DNA of 64,000 nucleotides from Chryseobacterium defluvii (GCF_003634775.1 NZ_RBXB01000003.1:186001-250000), one strand, 5' to 3'; positions 10,153 through 19,949 are shown, numbered from the stretch's first letter. Notes: a model not told the origin generated them from the sequence alone. Made by a program: numbers and translations.

Positions 10153-10566
10153 ATGAAAAATATTTTCAGCCTACTCATTTTCTGCATCAGTGTTCTTTCT
10201 TTTGCACAATCCAAGGCACCATTCACAGGAAGAAGGGATTTTAATATTGAACAGGGAGCAAGCGGTTCCGGAACTCCGGCTTATTATCTTGAGGTAAAAA
10301 GTAATGGTGATGTCCATTTCGGTTTTCTCCAGATCAATCAGGCAGACGGAACGGAAAAGAAAGAAGAAATTAATGCCGGGAAATATAACTCTAAAGTTAT
10401 GAAAGTTCATTTCAAAACATACAATGAAACCTTCTATGTGAAATTCGATAAGGAGAAAATTTACCTTACTGATGAAAACGGCACCGTTATAAAATCCGAA
10501 GACTGTTGTCCGGTTTCTGAAATGGATAAAGGAAGTTGCTCTTGTGAAAGCGCATTTTATAATTAA
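10153..10566 (+). CDS. Small secreted protein with C-terminal cysteine cluster, unknown function
   Basis: 137 residues. An N-terminal signal peptide (MKNIFSLLIFCISVLSFAQ) suggests export. The middle looks like a beta-rich domain without a motif I recognise. The last 20 residues hold four cysteines (DCCPVSEMDKGSCSC), which could form disulfides or bind metal. A -7-like TATTTTTG (10132-10139) precedes the gene. Its stop overlaps the next gene's ATG by one base, so it is translationally coupled to the 326-residue lipoprotein. Function unknown. Confidence 0.8.
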   Translation: MKNIFSLLIFCISVLSFAQSKAPFTGRRDFNIEQGASGSGTPAYYLEVKSNGDVHFGFLQINQADGTEKKEEINAGKYNSKVMKVHFKTYNETFYVKFDKEKIYLTDENGTVIKSEDCCPVSEMDKGSCSCESAFYN

Positions 10567-11546
10567 TGAAAGCAGTACAATTTTTACTGGCTTTTTTGTT
10601 GATTGTTTCCTGCTCCGAAAAAGAAATTCATGAATACACTTTTTATTACTGGAAAACTCATCTTTCATTAAAACCGGAAGAGAAGAAAGTATTGGATAAG
10701 GCGAAAGTTCCTTTTTTGTATACCCGGTTTTTTGACGTAGATAAAGTGAATGGAAAATTCCAGCCTGTTGCCGTCATTACAAAAGATCAAAGTTTTCAGA
10801 CCAATAAGCAGATTGTTCCTACTGTGTTTGTGACCAACCGGGCTTTGTTGAAAATTTCTGAGGATGAAATAAAATTCCTTGCCCAAAGTATTCATCATTT
10901 GATTCAAAAAAAAACTGAAGAATATGGTTTGAAAATCAATAATGAGATTCAGATCGACTGTGACTGGACTAATGGAACACGGGATGACTATTTTAAGTTT
11001 TTAAAAGAACTGAAGAAAATTTCCGGAAAAGAAATCACCTGCACGCTTCGTCTCCATCAGGTAAAAGACAAAAACCTGACCGGAATTCCGCCTGTAAAAA
11101 AGGTGTATCTCATGTGTTATTCCACGTCTTCGCCTTTGGAAACTTCCGATAAGAATTCCATTCTTGACATTCATATTCTGAAAAGTTATCTTTCTAAACT
11201 GGAAGACTATCCCATTAAAAGTATTGAAGTTGCTCTTCCTATTTATTCATGGGGAATTGTTACCAATCATTTGGGAAAGCATAAACTCATTAATGCATTA
11301 TCTCTAAAAGACCTTGATAATCCTGCGTTCAGGAAAATAGGGGAAAATGAAATTATTATTACCAAAGACGGATTCTACTTCGGGAATTTCCTGAACAAAG
11401 GTTTTACCATTAAAGTAGAAGAAATTACGGAAAGTCAGCTGAAAGATGTCGTTGGTTTCCTGAATAAAAAAATCCCCCGTTTTACTATTATATATTACCA
11501 ATTAGATAGTAAATTTGTATTGAACCGAAACTTTGAAAAGTTGTAA
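10566..11546 (+). CDS. Lipoprotein with DCDWT motif, possibly TIM-barrel, unknown function
   Basis: 326 residues. The signal peptide ends in a lipobox (IVSC, Cys16). After FYYWKTHLSL comes NEIQIDCDWTNGTRDDYF (about residues 126-143), with a conserved-looking acidic DCDWT block, then CTLRLHQVKDKNLTGIPPVK and VALPIYSWG. Alternating strand and helix segments ending in these blocks resemble a glycoside hydrolase-type barrel. I recall related proteins across Bacteroidota beside large CxWGD proteins like the next gene, from memory only. The substrate is unknown. Confidence 0.8.
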   Translation: MKAVQFLLAFLLIVSCSEKEIHEYTFYYWKTHLSLKPEEKKVLDKAKVPFLYTRFFDVDKVNGKFQPVAVITKDQSFQTNKQIVPTVFVTNRALLKISEDEIKFLAQSIHHLIQKKTEEYGLKINNEIQIDCDWTNGTRDDYFKFLKELKKISGKEITCTLRLHQVKDKNLTGIPPVKKVYLMCYSTSSPLETSDKNSILDIHILKSYLSKLEDYPIKSIEVALPIYSWGIVTNHLGKHKLINALSLKDLDNPAFRKIGENEIIITKDGFYFGNFLNKGFTIKVEEITESQLKDVVGFLNKKIPRFTIIYYQLDSKFVLNRNFEKL

Positions 11547-11572
11547 GTCGCACCCACCAAAATAAAACTAAT

Positions 11573-14299
11573 ATGAAAAAGTATATTCTATCACTTGCTG
11601 TAGTATCATTCTTCTATACAAAATCCGATGCATGTGCATGGGGAGATCCTGATTATGATTATTTTAACCTGTTTACTCAAACCATCATAAAGGATAAATC
11701 TTATCTGCCCTTCCTTCATAGTTATTCAACGAGATTTTATACGGAATTTAACTATTCACAGATTCCGGATGAGAATATTGCTTCCTGGAAACAATTCTTC
11801 AATAACCAATTAAGCTATGCGGAAACAGATTACCTGGTGAATAAAATGAGCATGAATGATCTGAATGACCTGAAGAAAGGAAGCCCCAATAATTCACTAC
11901 TGAAAAAACTGGGAACAGGATTTTATCAAAAATATCGTGAAGGAATTGATTACCTGATTGAGGCTAAATATCTGGAGCCTTATATGAGAATCAATTTTGT
12001 AGAAAATCCTGATTCGTTTTATTATAACCGTGCAGAAAGCAATAAAAATGCTACGAATTTAGATTATACCAAGACTATTTCCGCTTTAACCTCATTATAT
12101 AATGCTGCGAAAAACCCGGAAATCAAACAAAGATATGGTTACCAGCTGGTGCGTTTCAATCATTATACCCGCAATTATGACAAAGCTTTGCAGGCTTTCA
12201 AAACATACGTTGAACCTATCCGGTTGAAAGGAGCCCCTTATTTTATGGCTCTTGATCAACTAGCCGGGGCCCAGAGAGGATTGCAGATGAACGGAGATGC
12301 CAACTGGAATTTCTTTCAGGTTTTTATGAATAGTAAAAGCCGGAAGGAATCTGCTTTTGTTTCCATGAAGCTTTCGGATACCGCCTCTTTTAACAATATT
12401 ATGAAAAGAGCAGGTAACAATGAGGAAAAAAACATGGCTTACTTCCTTTTGGGATATGAAGATTTTGCCAACCCTATTCCTTTAATGGAAAAAATGTACG
12501 ACATCAATCCGGATTCGGAAATTTTAAAAGTAATGGCTGCAAGAAGTATCAATGAGCTGGAAAGAAGCTATCTTCCTACCTATTATTATGCTTCTGATGA
12601 CATTAATAATCCGGTTGTTCATAATAAAGACAGTTCAGGAAAGCCAGCAGATCAGACGGAAATCAAAGAAGTCAAAAAAGAGAAGCTTTCTTTCTGGGAT
12701 AAAATTGTGAGATTTTTTAAAAACCTTTTCGGAGGTTCTAAATCAGATAAAAAAGATGGTGGAAAGCAGTCTGATCAAAGTGATGACGAGTTATTGGAAA
12801 ATCCAGACAGAATTCCTTTCTATACTCAAAATACAGGTTTTTACTGGTCGGATGATAAGAAACCGACAGATTTTTTAAGCGACCTGGCTAAGTTCACAGA
12901 AAAAACCAAAGGTCAATCTAAGGATGAATTCTGGCAGATTGCTAATGCTTATTTAAAATTCCTGAGTAAAGATTATGAAGGAAGCACTGAAGTTTTAAAT
13001 GAGATCAAAACAAGCAATCCTGAATATATGGAGGAGATCAAAAGGATGAAAGTTCTGAATGACATTGTTTCCCAGCCTAAGATCACTGCAGAATATGAAG
13101 ATCATTTAATGAAAAACTATGCAGAATATTTTATTGAAAAGAAAGTAACAACAACTGACAGCACCAACTCTGATTATAATAATTATTATGGTCCTGTTCC
13201 TTCCACATCTTCTTTCCTTAAAGATGTTCTGGCTAACCGCTATTACCTTCAGGGAGAGGACGGAAAATCTTTCCTGATGAGCAATAAGCTTTCTGATCTT
13301 CAATACAATCCCAACTCAAGTCTTGTTAAAAGTGTAGAAGAGTTTTACAGAAAACCGAAGAAGACCCAGTTTGAACAACAAATCATTGCCAAAAACATGG
13401 ATGATGTTGGAAATATTGATGCTTTTTTCAGTTTGATTTATGGTGACAGAGCGATGAGAACAGGTGATTTTGCCAAAGCAAAAGCTTATTATGAGAAAGC
13501 GCAAGGTTTTGTAGGCATTCCAAGGTTGAATTATGACTGGGTTTCCAATGACCAGCCAAATGTTCCTCATCAGTATACTTCGGATGAATATAATGGCTTC
13601 AGGAATATTTCGAATCTTGTATTTGGACACAATGTATGGGAAAGCTTTGAAAGTTCGGATAATGTAAGTATGGCTGCTGAAGATTATGCACAATTCCCAT
13701 TCATTAAACAGAATATGAATAAGCTGGAATTGGCGGATGCACTTATTCAGCTTACCAAAATGGCAAACGGTAAGGACGAGAAATCAGCTAAGGCCAATCA
13801 GTTGATCGGTAATCTGCTTTATAATACTTCCATTCTTGGATATTACAGACATTTATTTGTGATGGACGTCAATAATATGAATGGCGGAAAATTTGATTTC
13901 TGGAGCACCAAAAATAAAACCCCTTATCAGTATTATTATAAGAACTTCCTGAGTACGTCTTATATAGAACCGGATAATTTTGATCTGGCAATTAATTACT
14001 ATAAAAAAGCATTGGCATTTACTTCTGATCAAGAACAGAAAGCCAGAATCCTTTTCCAGATGGCAAGTGCGGAACAGGGAAAATATTATCAGTATGAAGC
14101 TAAAAATCCTGCCAATATTGATTATTCGGATCCGAAATGGTCAGAGAAAAATGATGCCCATGAGAAGCAGATGCAGGACATTAAAAATCAAAAATTCAGA
14201 ACTTACTTTGCATTGCTCAAAACACAGTATGCAGACACTGAAATGGCAAAGAGTTTAATGGGCAGTTGTTCCTATTTCAATTACTTTATGAAACGATAA
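11573..14299 (+). CDS. Large secreted helical-repeat protein, unknown function
   Basis: 908 residues. A signal peptide probably ends at SDA-Cys21, and the mature protein begins CAWGDPDYDYF. The body is rich in helices with TPR-like stretches (GDFAKAKAYYEKAQGF; NFDLAINYYKKALAF). Only two cysteines are present, Cys21 and Cys899 in the C-terminal SCSYFNYFMKR, so an end-to-end disulfide is possible. At about residues 373-388 an amphipathic block (FWDKIVRFFKNLFGG) is followed by a Lys/Asp/Ser-rich linker. It is the last gene of a three-gene cassette, 26 bases after the lipoprotein gene. Function unknown. Confidence 0.82.
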   Translation: MKKYILSLAVVSFFYTKSDACAWGDPDYDYFNLFTQTIIKDKSYLPFLHSYSTRFYTEFNYSQIPDENIASWKQFFNNQLSYAETDYLVNKMSMNDLNDLKKGSPNNSLLKKLGTGFYQKYREGIDYLIEAKYLEPYMRINFVENPDSFYYNRAESNKNATNLDYTKTISALTSLYNAAKNPEIKQRYGYQLVRFNHYTRNYDKALQAFKTYVEPIRLKGAPYFMALDQLAGAQRGLQMNGDANWNFFQVFMNSKSRKESAFVSMKLSDTASFNNIMKRAGNNEEKNMAYFLLGYEDFANPIPLMEKMYDINPDSEILKVMAARSINELERSYLPTYYYASDDINNPVVHNKDSSGKPADQTEIKEVKKEKLSFWDKIVRFFKNLFGGSKSDKKDGGKQSDQSDDELLENPDRIPFYTQNTGFYWSDDKKPTDFLSDLAKFTEKTKGQSKDEFWQIANAYLKFLSKDYEGSTEVLNEIKTSNPEYMEEIKRMKVLNDIVSQPKITAEYEDHLMKNYAEYFIEKKVTTTDSTNSDYNNYYGPVPSTSSFLKDVLANRYYLQGEDGKSFLMSNKLSDLQYNPNSSLVKSVEEFYRKPKKTQFEQQIIAKNMDDVGNIDAFFSLIYGDRAMRTGDFAKAKAYYEKAQGFVGIPRLNYDWVSNDQPNVPHQYTSDEYNGFRNISNLVFGHNVWESFESSDNVSMAAEDYAQFPFIKQNMNKLELADALIQLTKMANGKDEKSAKANQLIGNLLYNTSILGYYRHLFVMDVNNMNGGKFDFWSTKNKTPYQYYYKNFLSTSYIEPDNFDLAINYYKKALAFTSDQEQKARILFQMASAEQGKYYQYEAKNPANIDYSDPKWSEKNDAHEKQMQDIKNQKFRTYFALLKTQYADTEMAKSLMGSCSYFNYFMKR

Positions 14300-14320
14300 T
14301 TCAGATAAGCTATAAAAAAA

Positions 14321-14346
14321 AAGGAATCAAATCGATTCCTTTTTTT
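14321..14346. terminator. Bidirectional terminator between convergent genes
   Basis: AAGGAATC (14321-14328) pairs with GATTCCTT (14334-14341), flanked by an A-run on the left and a T-run on the right. It can terminate the + strand cassette and the - strand permease-like gene, whose stop codon lies inside the stem. Confidence 0.75.
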
Positions 14347-14824
14347 GTTGTTTCTGCAGCCATTCCTCATGCTTTTTCATAAAGAATTCGTGCTTATAAT
14401 CTTGGTTTTTCTCTGCAGCATCTATAGAATGGGAAGTATGAATATCAGCACTTTTTTCTGCAAGATCGGATAGCCTTTCATAATAAATATGCAGCTGATC
14501 CAGCTCGTCTTCCGTAAGGTCCTCAATATCCACGATCCTGTTGCTGCATTTTTCGTTGGCAGCAATCAATTCATTGAGCTTAATCTGTATCGCTTTAGAA
14601 TCTTTATTCTGAGCTTTCTGAATTAAAAACACCATCAAAAAGGTAATAATTGTTGTTCCGGTATTGATAACCAATTGCCATGTTTCAGAATAATTGAAAA
14701 TGGGGCCTGATAACGCCCATATCACAACAATTGCAACAGCTCCGATAAAAGCAGGGCCACTTCCGGTGAATTTTGTAGCCCCATCTGAAAATTTTTCAAA
14801 AATATTTTTTTTGGAATTTGCCAT
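14327..14824 (-). CDS. Low-affinity iron permease-like membrane protein
   Basis: 165 residues. Two hydrophobic spans are visible (AFIGAVAIVVIWALSGPIF, about residues 24-42; LVINTGTTIITFLMVFLIQ, about 51-69), followed by QNKDSKAIQIKLNELIAANE and a polar C-terminal helix. This architecture matches the low-affinity iron permease family (PF04120, Fet4-related). Transport activity is not established for the short bacterial members; a channel subunit or regulator is also possible. The start MANSKKNIFEKF has no competing upstream ATG. Confidence 0.8.
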   Translation of the reverse strand: MANSKKNIFEKFSDGATKFTGSGPAFIGAVAIVVIWALSGPIFNYSETWQLVINTGTTIITFLMVFLIQKAQNKDSKAIQIKLNELIAANEKCSNRIVDIEDLTEDELDQLHIYYERLSDLAEKSADIHTSHSIDAAEKNQDYKHEFFMKKHEEWLQKQQKKESI

Positions 14825-14891
14825 TGTATCAGTTTATCATGGTCAATCAAAAACTCCGCCGAAGTTGACGGAGTAGGATAAAATAAATAAT

Positions 14892-15716
14892 TTAATATTG
14901 TATTGCTTTATCTATTTCAATGGGATTGTTATTTTTCTTTATGTTTTTCTGCATCAATTCGGATAATTCTTTAAGCTGTTCCGGGCTTTTCACTTCAATT
15001 CCCATTACCATAAAACGGGCAGAAGGATCTGTATTGTTTTTATAATGCTCCTTAAAATCATGAAGCGGATCATTATAATTGTCAAGCATCATTTTTCGTA
15101 GCTTAGCCTCTGTAATTTTCACGGGCTTTTGACCTGCAAAGTTTTCAAGAATCTCCCTTGTTTCATAGGTTTTGGCCAGTTTATAGCTTTTAACTAATGA
15201 AAACCTGAAGTTATCTTTATCATCATAAATTTCAAAAATAAGTCCCGGCAATCCTCTGAACTTATAAGGTCCTTCACTGAGATGAATATCTTTTGTAAAC
15301 CATGCCGTCCAGTTTCTGCCTCCGAACTTTGTTGATGCTTTTTGCAAGGTATATCCTCCAAGAGTTTTTGTTTCATTGGAAAGATTCCATTTTATTTTAT
15401 CTTCCGTATCTATTATAAATAAATTCTGCACAATAATATAATTGGAATTGATGTCTGAATTTTTCTTCCGGATAATAGCCGGTGTATCATCCCAGATCGC
15501 GCTGTTCTGCCCTCTTATCTTGTTTAGTGAATCTGTTTTTACAAACTCGTAATTATAGAACTTTACATCTTCGGGATTTACATCAAGTACCATATTTACT
15601 TTTCTCGGTTCTGTAGCGGTGGAATCCATTTTGAAATGGTATTCATAAATAAAACGGTGGGTCTGCCCTGCTAACGACAAACTCATCAATAGCATGATTA
15701 ATAGAATTCTTTTCAT
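14892..15716 (-). CDS. GLPGLI family exported protein
   Basis: 274 residues from the internal ATG (MKRILLIMLLMSLSLAGQ). An ATG 15 bases upstream would lie at or before the predicted transcription start, so I prefer 15716. The family-defining motif FRGLPGLIFEIYDDKDNF is at about residues 172-189. GLPGLI proteins are exported, specific to Bacteroidota and of unknown function. A consensus promoter lies directly upstream. It sits between the iron permease-like gene and the rpsJ terminator and shows no operon partner. Confidence 0.88.
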   Translation of the reverse strand: MKRILLIMLLMSLSLAGQTHRFIYEYHFKMDSTATEPRKVNMVLDVNPEDVKFYNYEFVKTDSLNKIRGQNSAIWDDTPAIIRKKNSDINSNYIIVQNLFIIDTEDKIKWNLSNETKTLGGYTLQKASTKFGGRNWTAWFTKDIHLSEGPYKFRGLPGLIFEIYDDKDNFRFSLVKSYKLAKTYETREILENFAGQKPVKITEAKLRKMMLDNYNDPLHDFKEHYKNNTDPSARFMVMGIEVKSPEQLKELSELMQKNIKKNNNPIEIDKAIQY

Positions 15717-15730
15717 AGGAATAATTTTCA

Positions 15731-15760
15731 CAAATATACAAATATAATAGAACCTTGCAA
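15731..15760 (-). promoter_or_regulatory. Promoter of the GLPGLI gene
   Basis: Minus-strand TTG (15760-15758), 19-base spacer, TATATTTG (15738-15731). A second overlapping -7 match lies at 15746-15739. The predicted start, about 15725, leaves a leader of roughly 9 bases to ATG 15716. Confidence 0.75.
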
Positions 15761-15818
15761 TACATAATAGTCAAAATTTAAAAATAGTAGCTGCTGTATT
15801 ATTTCTTACCAATAAAAA

Positions 15819-15844
15819 ATCCGCTCCTGTAAAGGAGCGGATTC
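15819..15844 (-). terminator. Terminator of the str-rpsJ operon
   Basis: A 10-bp perfect stem, AATCCGCTCC (15819-15828) with GGAGCGGATT (15835-15844), has a 6-base loop and is followed on the minus strand by a T-run. It ends rpsL-rpsG-fusA-rpsJ and shows that rpsJ is not read into the S10 genes. Confidence 0.9.
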
Positions 15845-15870
15845 ATATAATCACGGCTAAGTGCTCGTTA

Positions 15871-16176
15871 TCACACTTTAATTTCTACATCTACACCGCT
15901 TGGTAACTCTAATTTCATTAGAGCATCCACCGTTTTGGAAGAAGAAGAGTAGATATCCATCAATCTTTTGTGAGCAGAAAGTTGGAACTGTTCTCTAGCT
16001 TTTTTGTTTACGTGTGGAGATCTCAACACAGTGAAGATTCTCTTATTGGTTGGTAATGGAATTGGTCCGTTTACAACAGCACCAGTAGCCTTTACCGTTT
16101 TTACGATTTTCTCAGCAGACTTATCTACTAAATTGTAATCGTAAGACTTAAGTTTTATTCTGATTCTTTGTGACAT
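15871..16176 (-). CDS. rpsJ: 30S ribosomal protein S10
   Basis: 101 residues. [20 protein letters not shown] and [20 protein letters not shown] identify S10 (NusE), a 30S head protein that also joins NusB in transcription antitermination. It follows fusA by 16 bases and is followed by a strong terminator, so it is the last gene of the str operon here and not the first gene of the S10 operon. Confidence 0.98.
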   Translation of the reverse strand: MSQRIRIKLKSYDYNLVDKSAEKIVKTVKATGAVVNGPIPLPTNKRIFTVLRSPHVNKKAREQFQLSAHKRLMDIYSSSSKTVDALMKLELPSGVDVEIKV

Positions 16177-16192
16177 TTTAATCTAATTTAAA

Positions 16193-18310
16193 TTAACCTT
16201 TTGCTTTAGCGATTACTTCTTCAGCAATGTTCTGCGGAGCAGCTTCATATTTTTCAAATTCCATAGAAGATGTTGCTCTACCAGAAGATAATGTTCTTAA
16301 TGAAGTTACATAACCGAACATTTCAGATAGTGGAACGAAAGCTTTGATTACTTTAGCGTTGTTTCTATCATCCATACCGTTTACAGTACCTCTTCTTCTG
16401 TTAAGGTCACCTACGATATCACCCATGTATTCTTCAGGAGTTACTACTTCAAGCTTCATGATTGGTTCCATGATAACCGCTTTAGCAGCTCTACCAGATT
16501 CTTTGAAACCTAACTTAGCAGCAAGTTCGAAAGATAATTGGTCAGAGTCAACCTGGTGATAAGATCCATCTTTCAATGTAACCTTCATCGCTTCAACTTC
16601 GAATCCGGCTAATGGACCATTCTTCATCGCTTCTTTGAATCCTTTTTCTACTGAAGGGATAAATTCTTTAGGAATGTTACCACCTTTAATTTCATTTACG
16701 AATTCAAGACCTGTTTTACCTTCGTCAGCCGGTCCGATTTCGAATACGATATCCGCGAACTTACCTCTACCCCCAGACTGCTTTTTGTAAACTTCTCTGT
16801 GGTTAGCTTTTTGTGTAAGAGCTTCTTTGTATTCTACTTGCGGTTGACCTTGGTTTACTTCTACTTTAAACTCTCTTCTCATACGGTCTACGATGATATC
16901 CAAGTGAAGCTCACCCATACCGGAGATGATCGTTTGTCCTGAAGCCTCATCAGTCTTAACCTGGAATGTAGGATCTTCTTCAGCTAATTTAGCTAGAGCA
17001 TTACCCATTTTATCCTGGTCAGCTTTAGTTTTAGGCTCAACAGCGATACCGATTACCGGATCCGGGAAGATCATAGATTCAAGAACGATTGGGTTCTTTT
17101 CATCAGATAAAGTATCTCCTGTTTTAATATCTTTAAATCCTACAGCTGCACCAATATCTCCAGCTTCGATAAATTCTACCGGATTCTGTTTGTTAGCGTG
17201 CATCTGATAGATTCTGGAAATTCTTTCTTTGTTTCCAGATCTTGTATTCAAAATGTAAGAACCAGCGTCCAGTCTTCCTGAATAAGCTCTGAAGAATGCT
17301 AATCTACCTACGAACGGGTCTGTAGCAATTTTGAAAGCTAATGCAGCGAAAGGTTCTTTTACGTCTGGCTTTCTTGTGATTTCAGCATCAGTATTTGGAT
17401 CTGTTCCTTTGATATCGTCTTTATCCATTGGAGAAGGAAGATATTTACAAACAGCATCAAGCATGAACTGTACTCCTTTGTTTTTGAAAGAAGAACCACA
17501 AGTCATTGGAATGATAGAAAGGTCGATAGTAGCTTTTCTAAGCGCTTCGTTGATTTCGTCTTCAGAAATTGAATCCGGATCTTCGAAGAATTTCTCCATC
17601 AAAGTCTCATCATAGTCAGCTACCGCTTCTACTAATTTCTCTCTATATTCAAGAACTTCATCTTTCATGTCTTCAGGAATTGGCACTACTTCGAAAGTCG
17701 CCCCTTGTCCTGCATCATCCCAGATGATCGCTCTGTTTTTAATTAAGTCTACAACTCCTTTGAAATCTTCTTCAGCACCGATTGGTAAAACGATTGGAAC
17801 TGCGTTAGATCCCAACATTTCTTTAACCTGTTTTACCACGTTAAGGAAGTCAGCACCTTGTCTGTCCATTTTGTTTACGAATCCCATTCTCGCAACTTTG
17901 TAGTTGTCAGCAAGTCTCCAGTTTGTTTCAGACTGAGGCTCTACTCCATCTACTGCAGAGAATAAGAATACCAACCCATCCAATACTCTCAAAGATCTGT
18001 TAACCTCTACGGTGAAGTCAACGTGTCCCGGTGTATCAATAATGTTGAAATGGTAAGCTTTAGTTTCAGGTAAAGCTTTTCCTTGATCTGTTGGGAAATT
18101 CCAGTTACAGGTAGTAGCTGCTGAAGTAATGGTAATACCTCTTTCAGCTTCCTGCTCCATCCAGTCCATTGTAGCGGCACCTTCGTGAACCTCACCAATT
18201 TTGTGAGTTTTACCTGTATAGAATAATATTCTTTCTGTAGTAGTAGTTTTTCCTGCATCAATGTGAGCAGCAATACCAATGTTTCTTGTAAATTTAAGAT
18301 CTCTACTCAT
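16193..18310 (-). CDS. fusA: Elongation factor G
   Basis: 705 residues. GTPase motifs: [17 protein letters not shown] (G1, about residues 15-31), [12 protein letters not shown] (switch), [14 protein letters not shown] (G3) and [12 protein letters not shown] (G4). The C-terminal EF-G domains end in [21 protein letters not shown] drives ribosomal translocation and, with RRF, ribosome recycling. It lies between rpsG and rpsJ with short spacers. Full length with no missing motif. Confidence 0.99.
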   Translation of the reverse strand: MSRDLKFTRNIGIAAHIDAGKTTTTERILFYTGKTHKIGEVHEGAATMDWMEQEAERGITITSAATTCNWNFPTDQGKALPETKAYHFNIIDTPGHVDFTVEVNRSLRVLDGLVFLFSAVDGVEPQSETNWRLADNYKVARMGFVNKMDRQGADFLNVVKQVKEMLGSNAVPIVLPIGAEEDFKGVVDLIKNRAIIWDDAGQGATFEVVPIPEDMKDEVLEYREKLVEAVADYDETLMEKFFEDPDSISEDEINEALRKATIDLSIIPMTCGSSFKNKGVQFMLDAVCKYLPSPMDKDDIKGTDPNTDAEITRKPDVKEPFAALAFKIATDPFVGRLAFFRAYSGRLDAGSYILNTRSGNKERISRIYQMHANKQNPVEFIEAGDIGAAVGFKDIKTGDTLSDEKNPIVLESMIFPDPVIGIAVEPKTKADQDKMGNALAKLAEEDPTFQVKTDEASGQTIISGMGELHLDIIVDRMRREFKVEVNQGQPQVEYKEALTQKANHREVYKKQSGGRGKFADIVFEIGPADEGKTGLEFVNEIKGGNIPKEFIPSVEKGFKEAMKNGPLAGFEVEAMKVTLKDGSYHQVDSDQLSFELAAKLGFKESGRAAKAVIMEPIMKLEVVTPEEYMGDIVGDLNRRRGTVNGMDDRNNAKVIKAFVPLSEMFGYVTSLRTLSSGRATSSMEFEKYEAAPQNIAEEVIAKAKG

Positions 18311-18316
18311 TACAAA

Positions 18317-18793
18317 TTAGAATTTAAAGTGTGAGAAAGCTTTGTTAGCTTCTGCCATTTTGTGAGTATCAGATTTCTTTTTGAAAGCAGCACCTTCTTC
18401 TCTTGAAGCAGCAACGATTTCATTAGCTAATTTCAAAGCCATTGATTTATCATTTCTAGCTTTAGAGTATTTGATTAACCATTTCATTGCCATAGAAATT
18501 TTTCTATCAGCTCTGATTGGCATCGGGATTTGGAAGTTGGCACCACCTACTCTTCTTGAACGTACTTCTACGTGAGGCATTACGTTAGTAAGGGCATCTT
18601 TCCATATCTCCAGAGATGTTTTTTCAGTATCTCCTTTTTTAGTTTCTACAACATCTAGTGCATCGTAGAAAATTTTGAATGCGATAGACTTTTTACCGTC
18701 TAGCATTAAGTTATTTACGAATCTAGTTACCAATTGATCATTAAATTTTGGATCTGGCAACAACGGTCTTTTTTTCGCTTTTGTTTTTCTCAT
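18317..18793 (-). CDS. rpsG: 30S ribosomal protein S7
   Basis: 158 residues, normal length. [20 protein letters not shown] and [20 protein letters not shown] are S7 signatures. S7 nucleates assembly of the 30S head, and in E. coli it also represses the str operon. It is located between rpsL and fusA, 6 bases from fusA. Confidence 0.98.
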   Translation of the reverse strand: MRKTKAKKRPLLPDPKFNDQLVTRFVNNLMLDGKKSIAFKIFYDALDVVETKKGDTEKTSLEIWKDALTNVMPHVEVRSRRVGGANFQIPMPIRADRKISMAMKWLIKYSKARNDKSMALKLANEIVAASREEGAAFKKKSDTHKMAEANKAFSHFKF

Positions 18794-18816
18794 TGTTTCT
18801 GTACCTTATTTAATGA

Positions 18817-19230
18817 TTATTTTTTCTTTCCTTTTGCTGGTGCAGCTGCAGCTTGACCTGGCTTAGGTCTCTTAGCTCCATACTTCGATCTTCTCTGTGT
18901 TCTTCCATTTACACCTGCAGTGTCTAATGCACCTCTTACGATGTGGTAACGTACTCCCGGTAGGTCTTTCACCCTTCCGCCTCTTACCAATACTATCGAG
19001 TGCTCTTGAAGATTATGTCCTTCGCCCGGGATGTAGGCGTTAACTTCTTTACCGTTAGAAAGTCTTACCCTTGCAACTTTTCTAAGTGCAGAGTTAGGTT
19101 TCTTCGGTGTAGTAGTATATACTCTCGTACATACACCACGTCTTTGTGGACAAGAATCAAGGGCAGCCGATTTGCTCTTCTTGGCAAGCGTGGCTCTTCC
19201 TTTTCTTACTAATTGTTGAATAGTAGGCAT
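18817..19230 (-). CDS. rpsL: 30S ribosomal protein S12
   Basis: 137 residues. The decoding-centre loops [12 protein letters not shown] and [18 protein letters not shown] are intact, with lysines at both positions where streptomycin-resistance changes usually occur, so the sequence looks like the sensitive form. The C-terminus has a basic Ala/Lys tail ([13 protein letters not shown]) beyond the usual 124 or so residues. First gene of the str operon, 25 bases downstream of the -7 element. Confidence 0.98.
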   Translation of the reverse strand: MPTIQQLVRKGRATLAKKSKSAALDSCPQRRGVCTRVYTTTPKKPNSALRKVARVRLSNGKEVNAYIPGEGHNLQEHSIVLVRGGRVKDLPGVRYHIVRGALDTAGVNGRTQRRSKYGAKRPKPGQAAAAPAKGKKK

Positions 19231-19254
19231 TTAATTGCTTTTTATTTTAGGCTG

Positions 19255-19284
19255 CAAAAATAATAATAATTTTTTAATTGACAA
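19255..19284 (-). promoter_or_regulatory. Promoter of the rpsL-rpsG-fusA-rpsJ operon
   Basis: Minus-strand TTG (19284-19282), 19-base spacer, TATTTTTG (19262-19255): an exact match to the Bacteroidota consensus. Confidence 0.85.
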
Positions 19285-19392
19285 GTAGTTATATACAAAT
19301 AATGCTTTTTATTACAATTATTTAATAATCAGACAATCAAAAACAATTGACATAATTACTCATTGGTTACAATAGTTTTAAACTATTAAATT

Positions 19393-19426
19393 TTGTATCT
19401 TTATGCAAACATAGCCCCTAACTTTG
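19393..19426 (+). promoter_or_regulatory. Promoter of the Dps-like gene
   Basis: TTG (19393-19395) and TAACTTTG (19419-19426) are separated by 23 bases, the upper limit for this promoter class. The predicted start gives a leader of about 17 bases before ATG 19449. Confidence 0.6.
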
Positions 19427-19448
19427 CACCATATAAACAATAAACTTT

Positions 19449-19925
19449 ATGAAAAATGCCAGTATTATCGGACTTAAAGATTCCGATTGTAAAAACATTG
19501 CGGAAAAACTGAACATACTTTTAGCCAACTACTCTGTATTCTATCAAAATACAAGAGGATCACACTGGAACATCAAAGGAGATCAGTTTTTCACCCTGCA
19601 TCCGAAATTTGAAGAATTGTACAACAGTTTGGTTTTAAAAATTGATGAAATAGCGGAAAGAATTTTGACATTGGGAGCTACTCCTGCACATAACTATTCG
19701 GATTATCTGAAAGTTTCCACTATTAAAGAAAGCAAAGAGGTAAGTGACGCTACAAAAAGTGTGGAAAATATTCTCGCTTCATTCAAAGTAGTAATCGATT
19801 TACAAAGAGAGCTTCTGGATATCACAGATAAGGCAGGAGACGAAGGAACTAATTCGCAGATGAGCGATTATATTACAGAACAGGAAAAAGAAGTCTGGAT
19901 GTATAATTCCTATTTAGGAAAATAA
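19449..19925 (+). CDS. Dps/ferritin-like protein
   Basis: 158 residues. The Dps ferroxidase-site region is clear: NTRGSHWNIKGDQFFTLHPK (about residues 37-56), then FEELYNSLVLKIDEIAERIL. Dps dodecamers oxidise and store iron with hydrogen peroxide and can bind DNA; the lysine-rich N-terminal tail typical of DNA-binding Dps is short here. It has its own promoter and terminator, so it is monocistronic. Regulation by oxidative stress is likely from the family but not visible. Confidence 0.92.
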   Translation: MKNASIIGLKDSDCKNIAEKLNILLANYSVFYQNTRGSHWNIKGDQFFTLHPKFEELYNSLVLKIDEIAERILTLGATPAHNYSDYLKVSTIKESKEVSDATKSVENILASFKVVIDLQRELLDITDKAGDEGTNSQMSDYITEQEKEVWMYNSYLGK

Positions 19926-19949
19926 GAAATAAAACCTATTTATATTTTT

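Noticed and set aside
5054..15870. Mobile element or genomic island between rpsJ and rplC
   Set aside because: No integrase, transposase, direct repeats or tRNA target were seen, and base composition looks like the rest; an old rearrangement is more likely.
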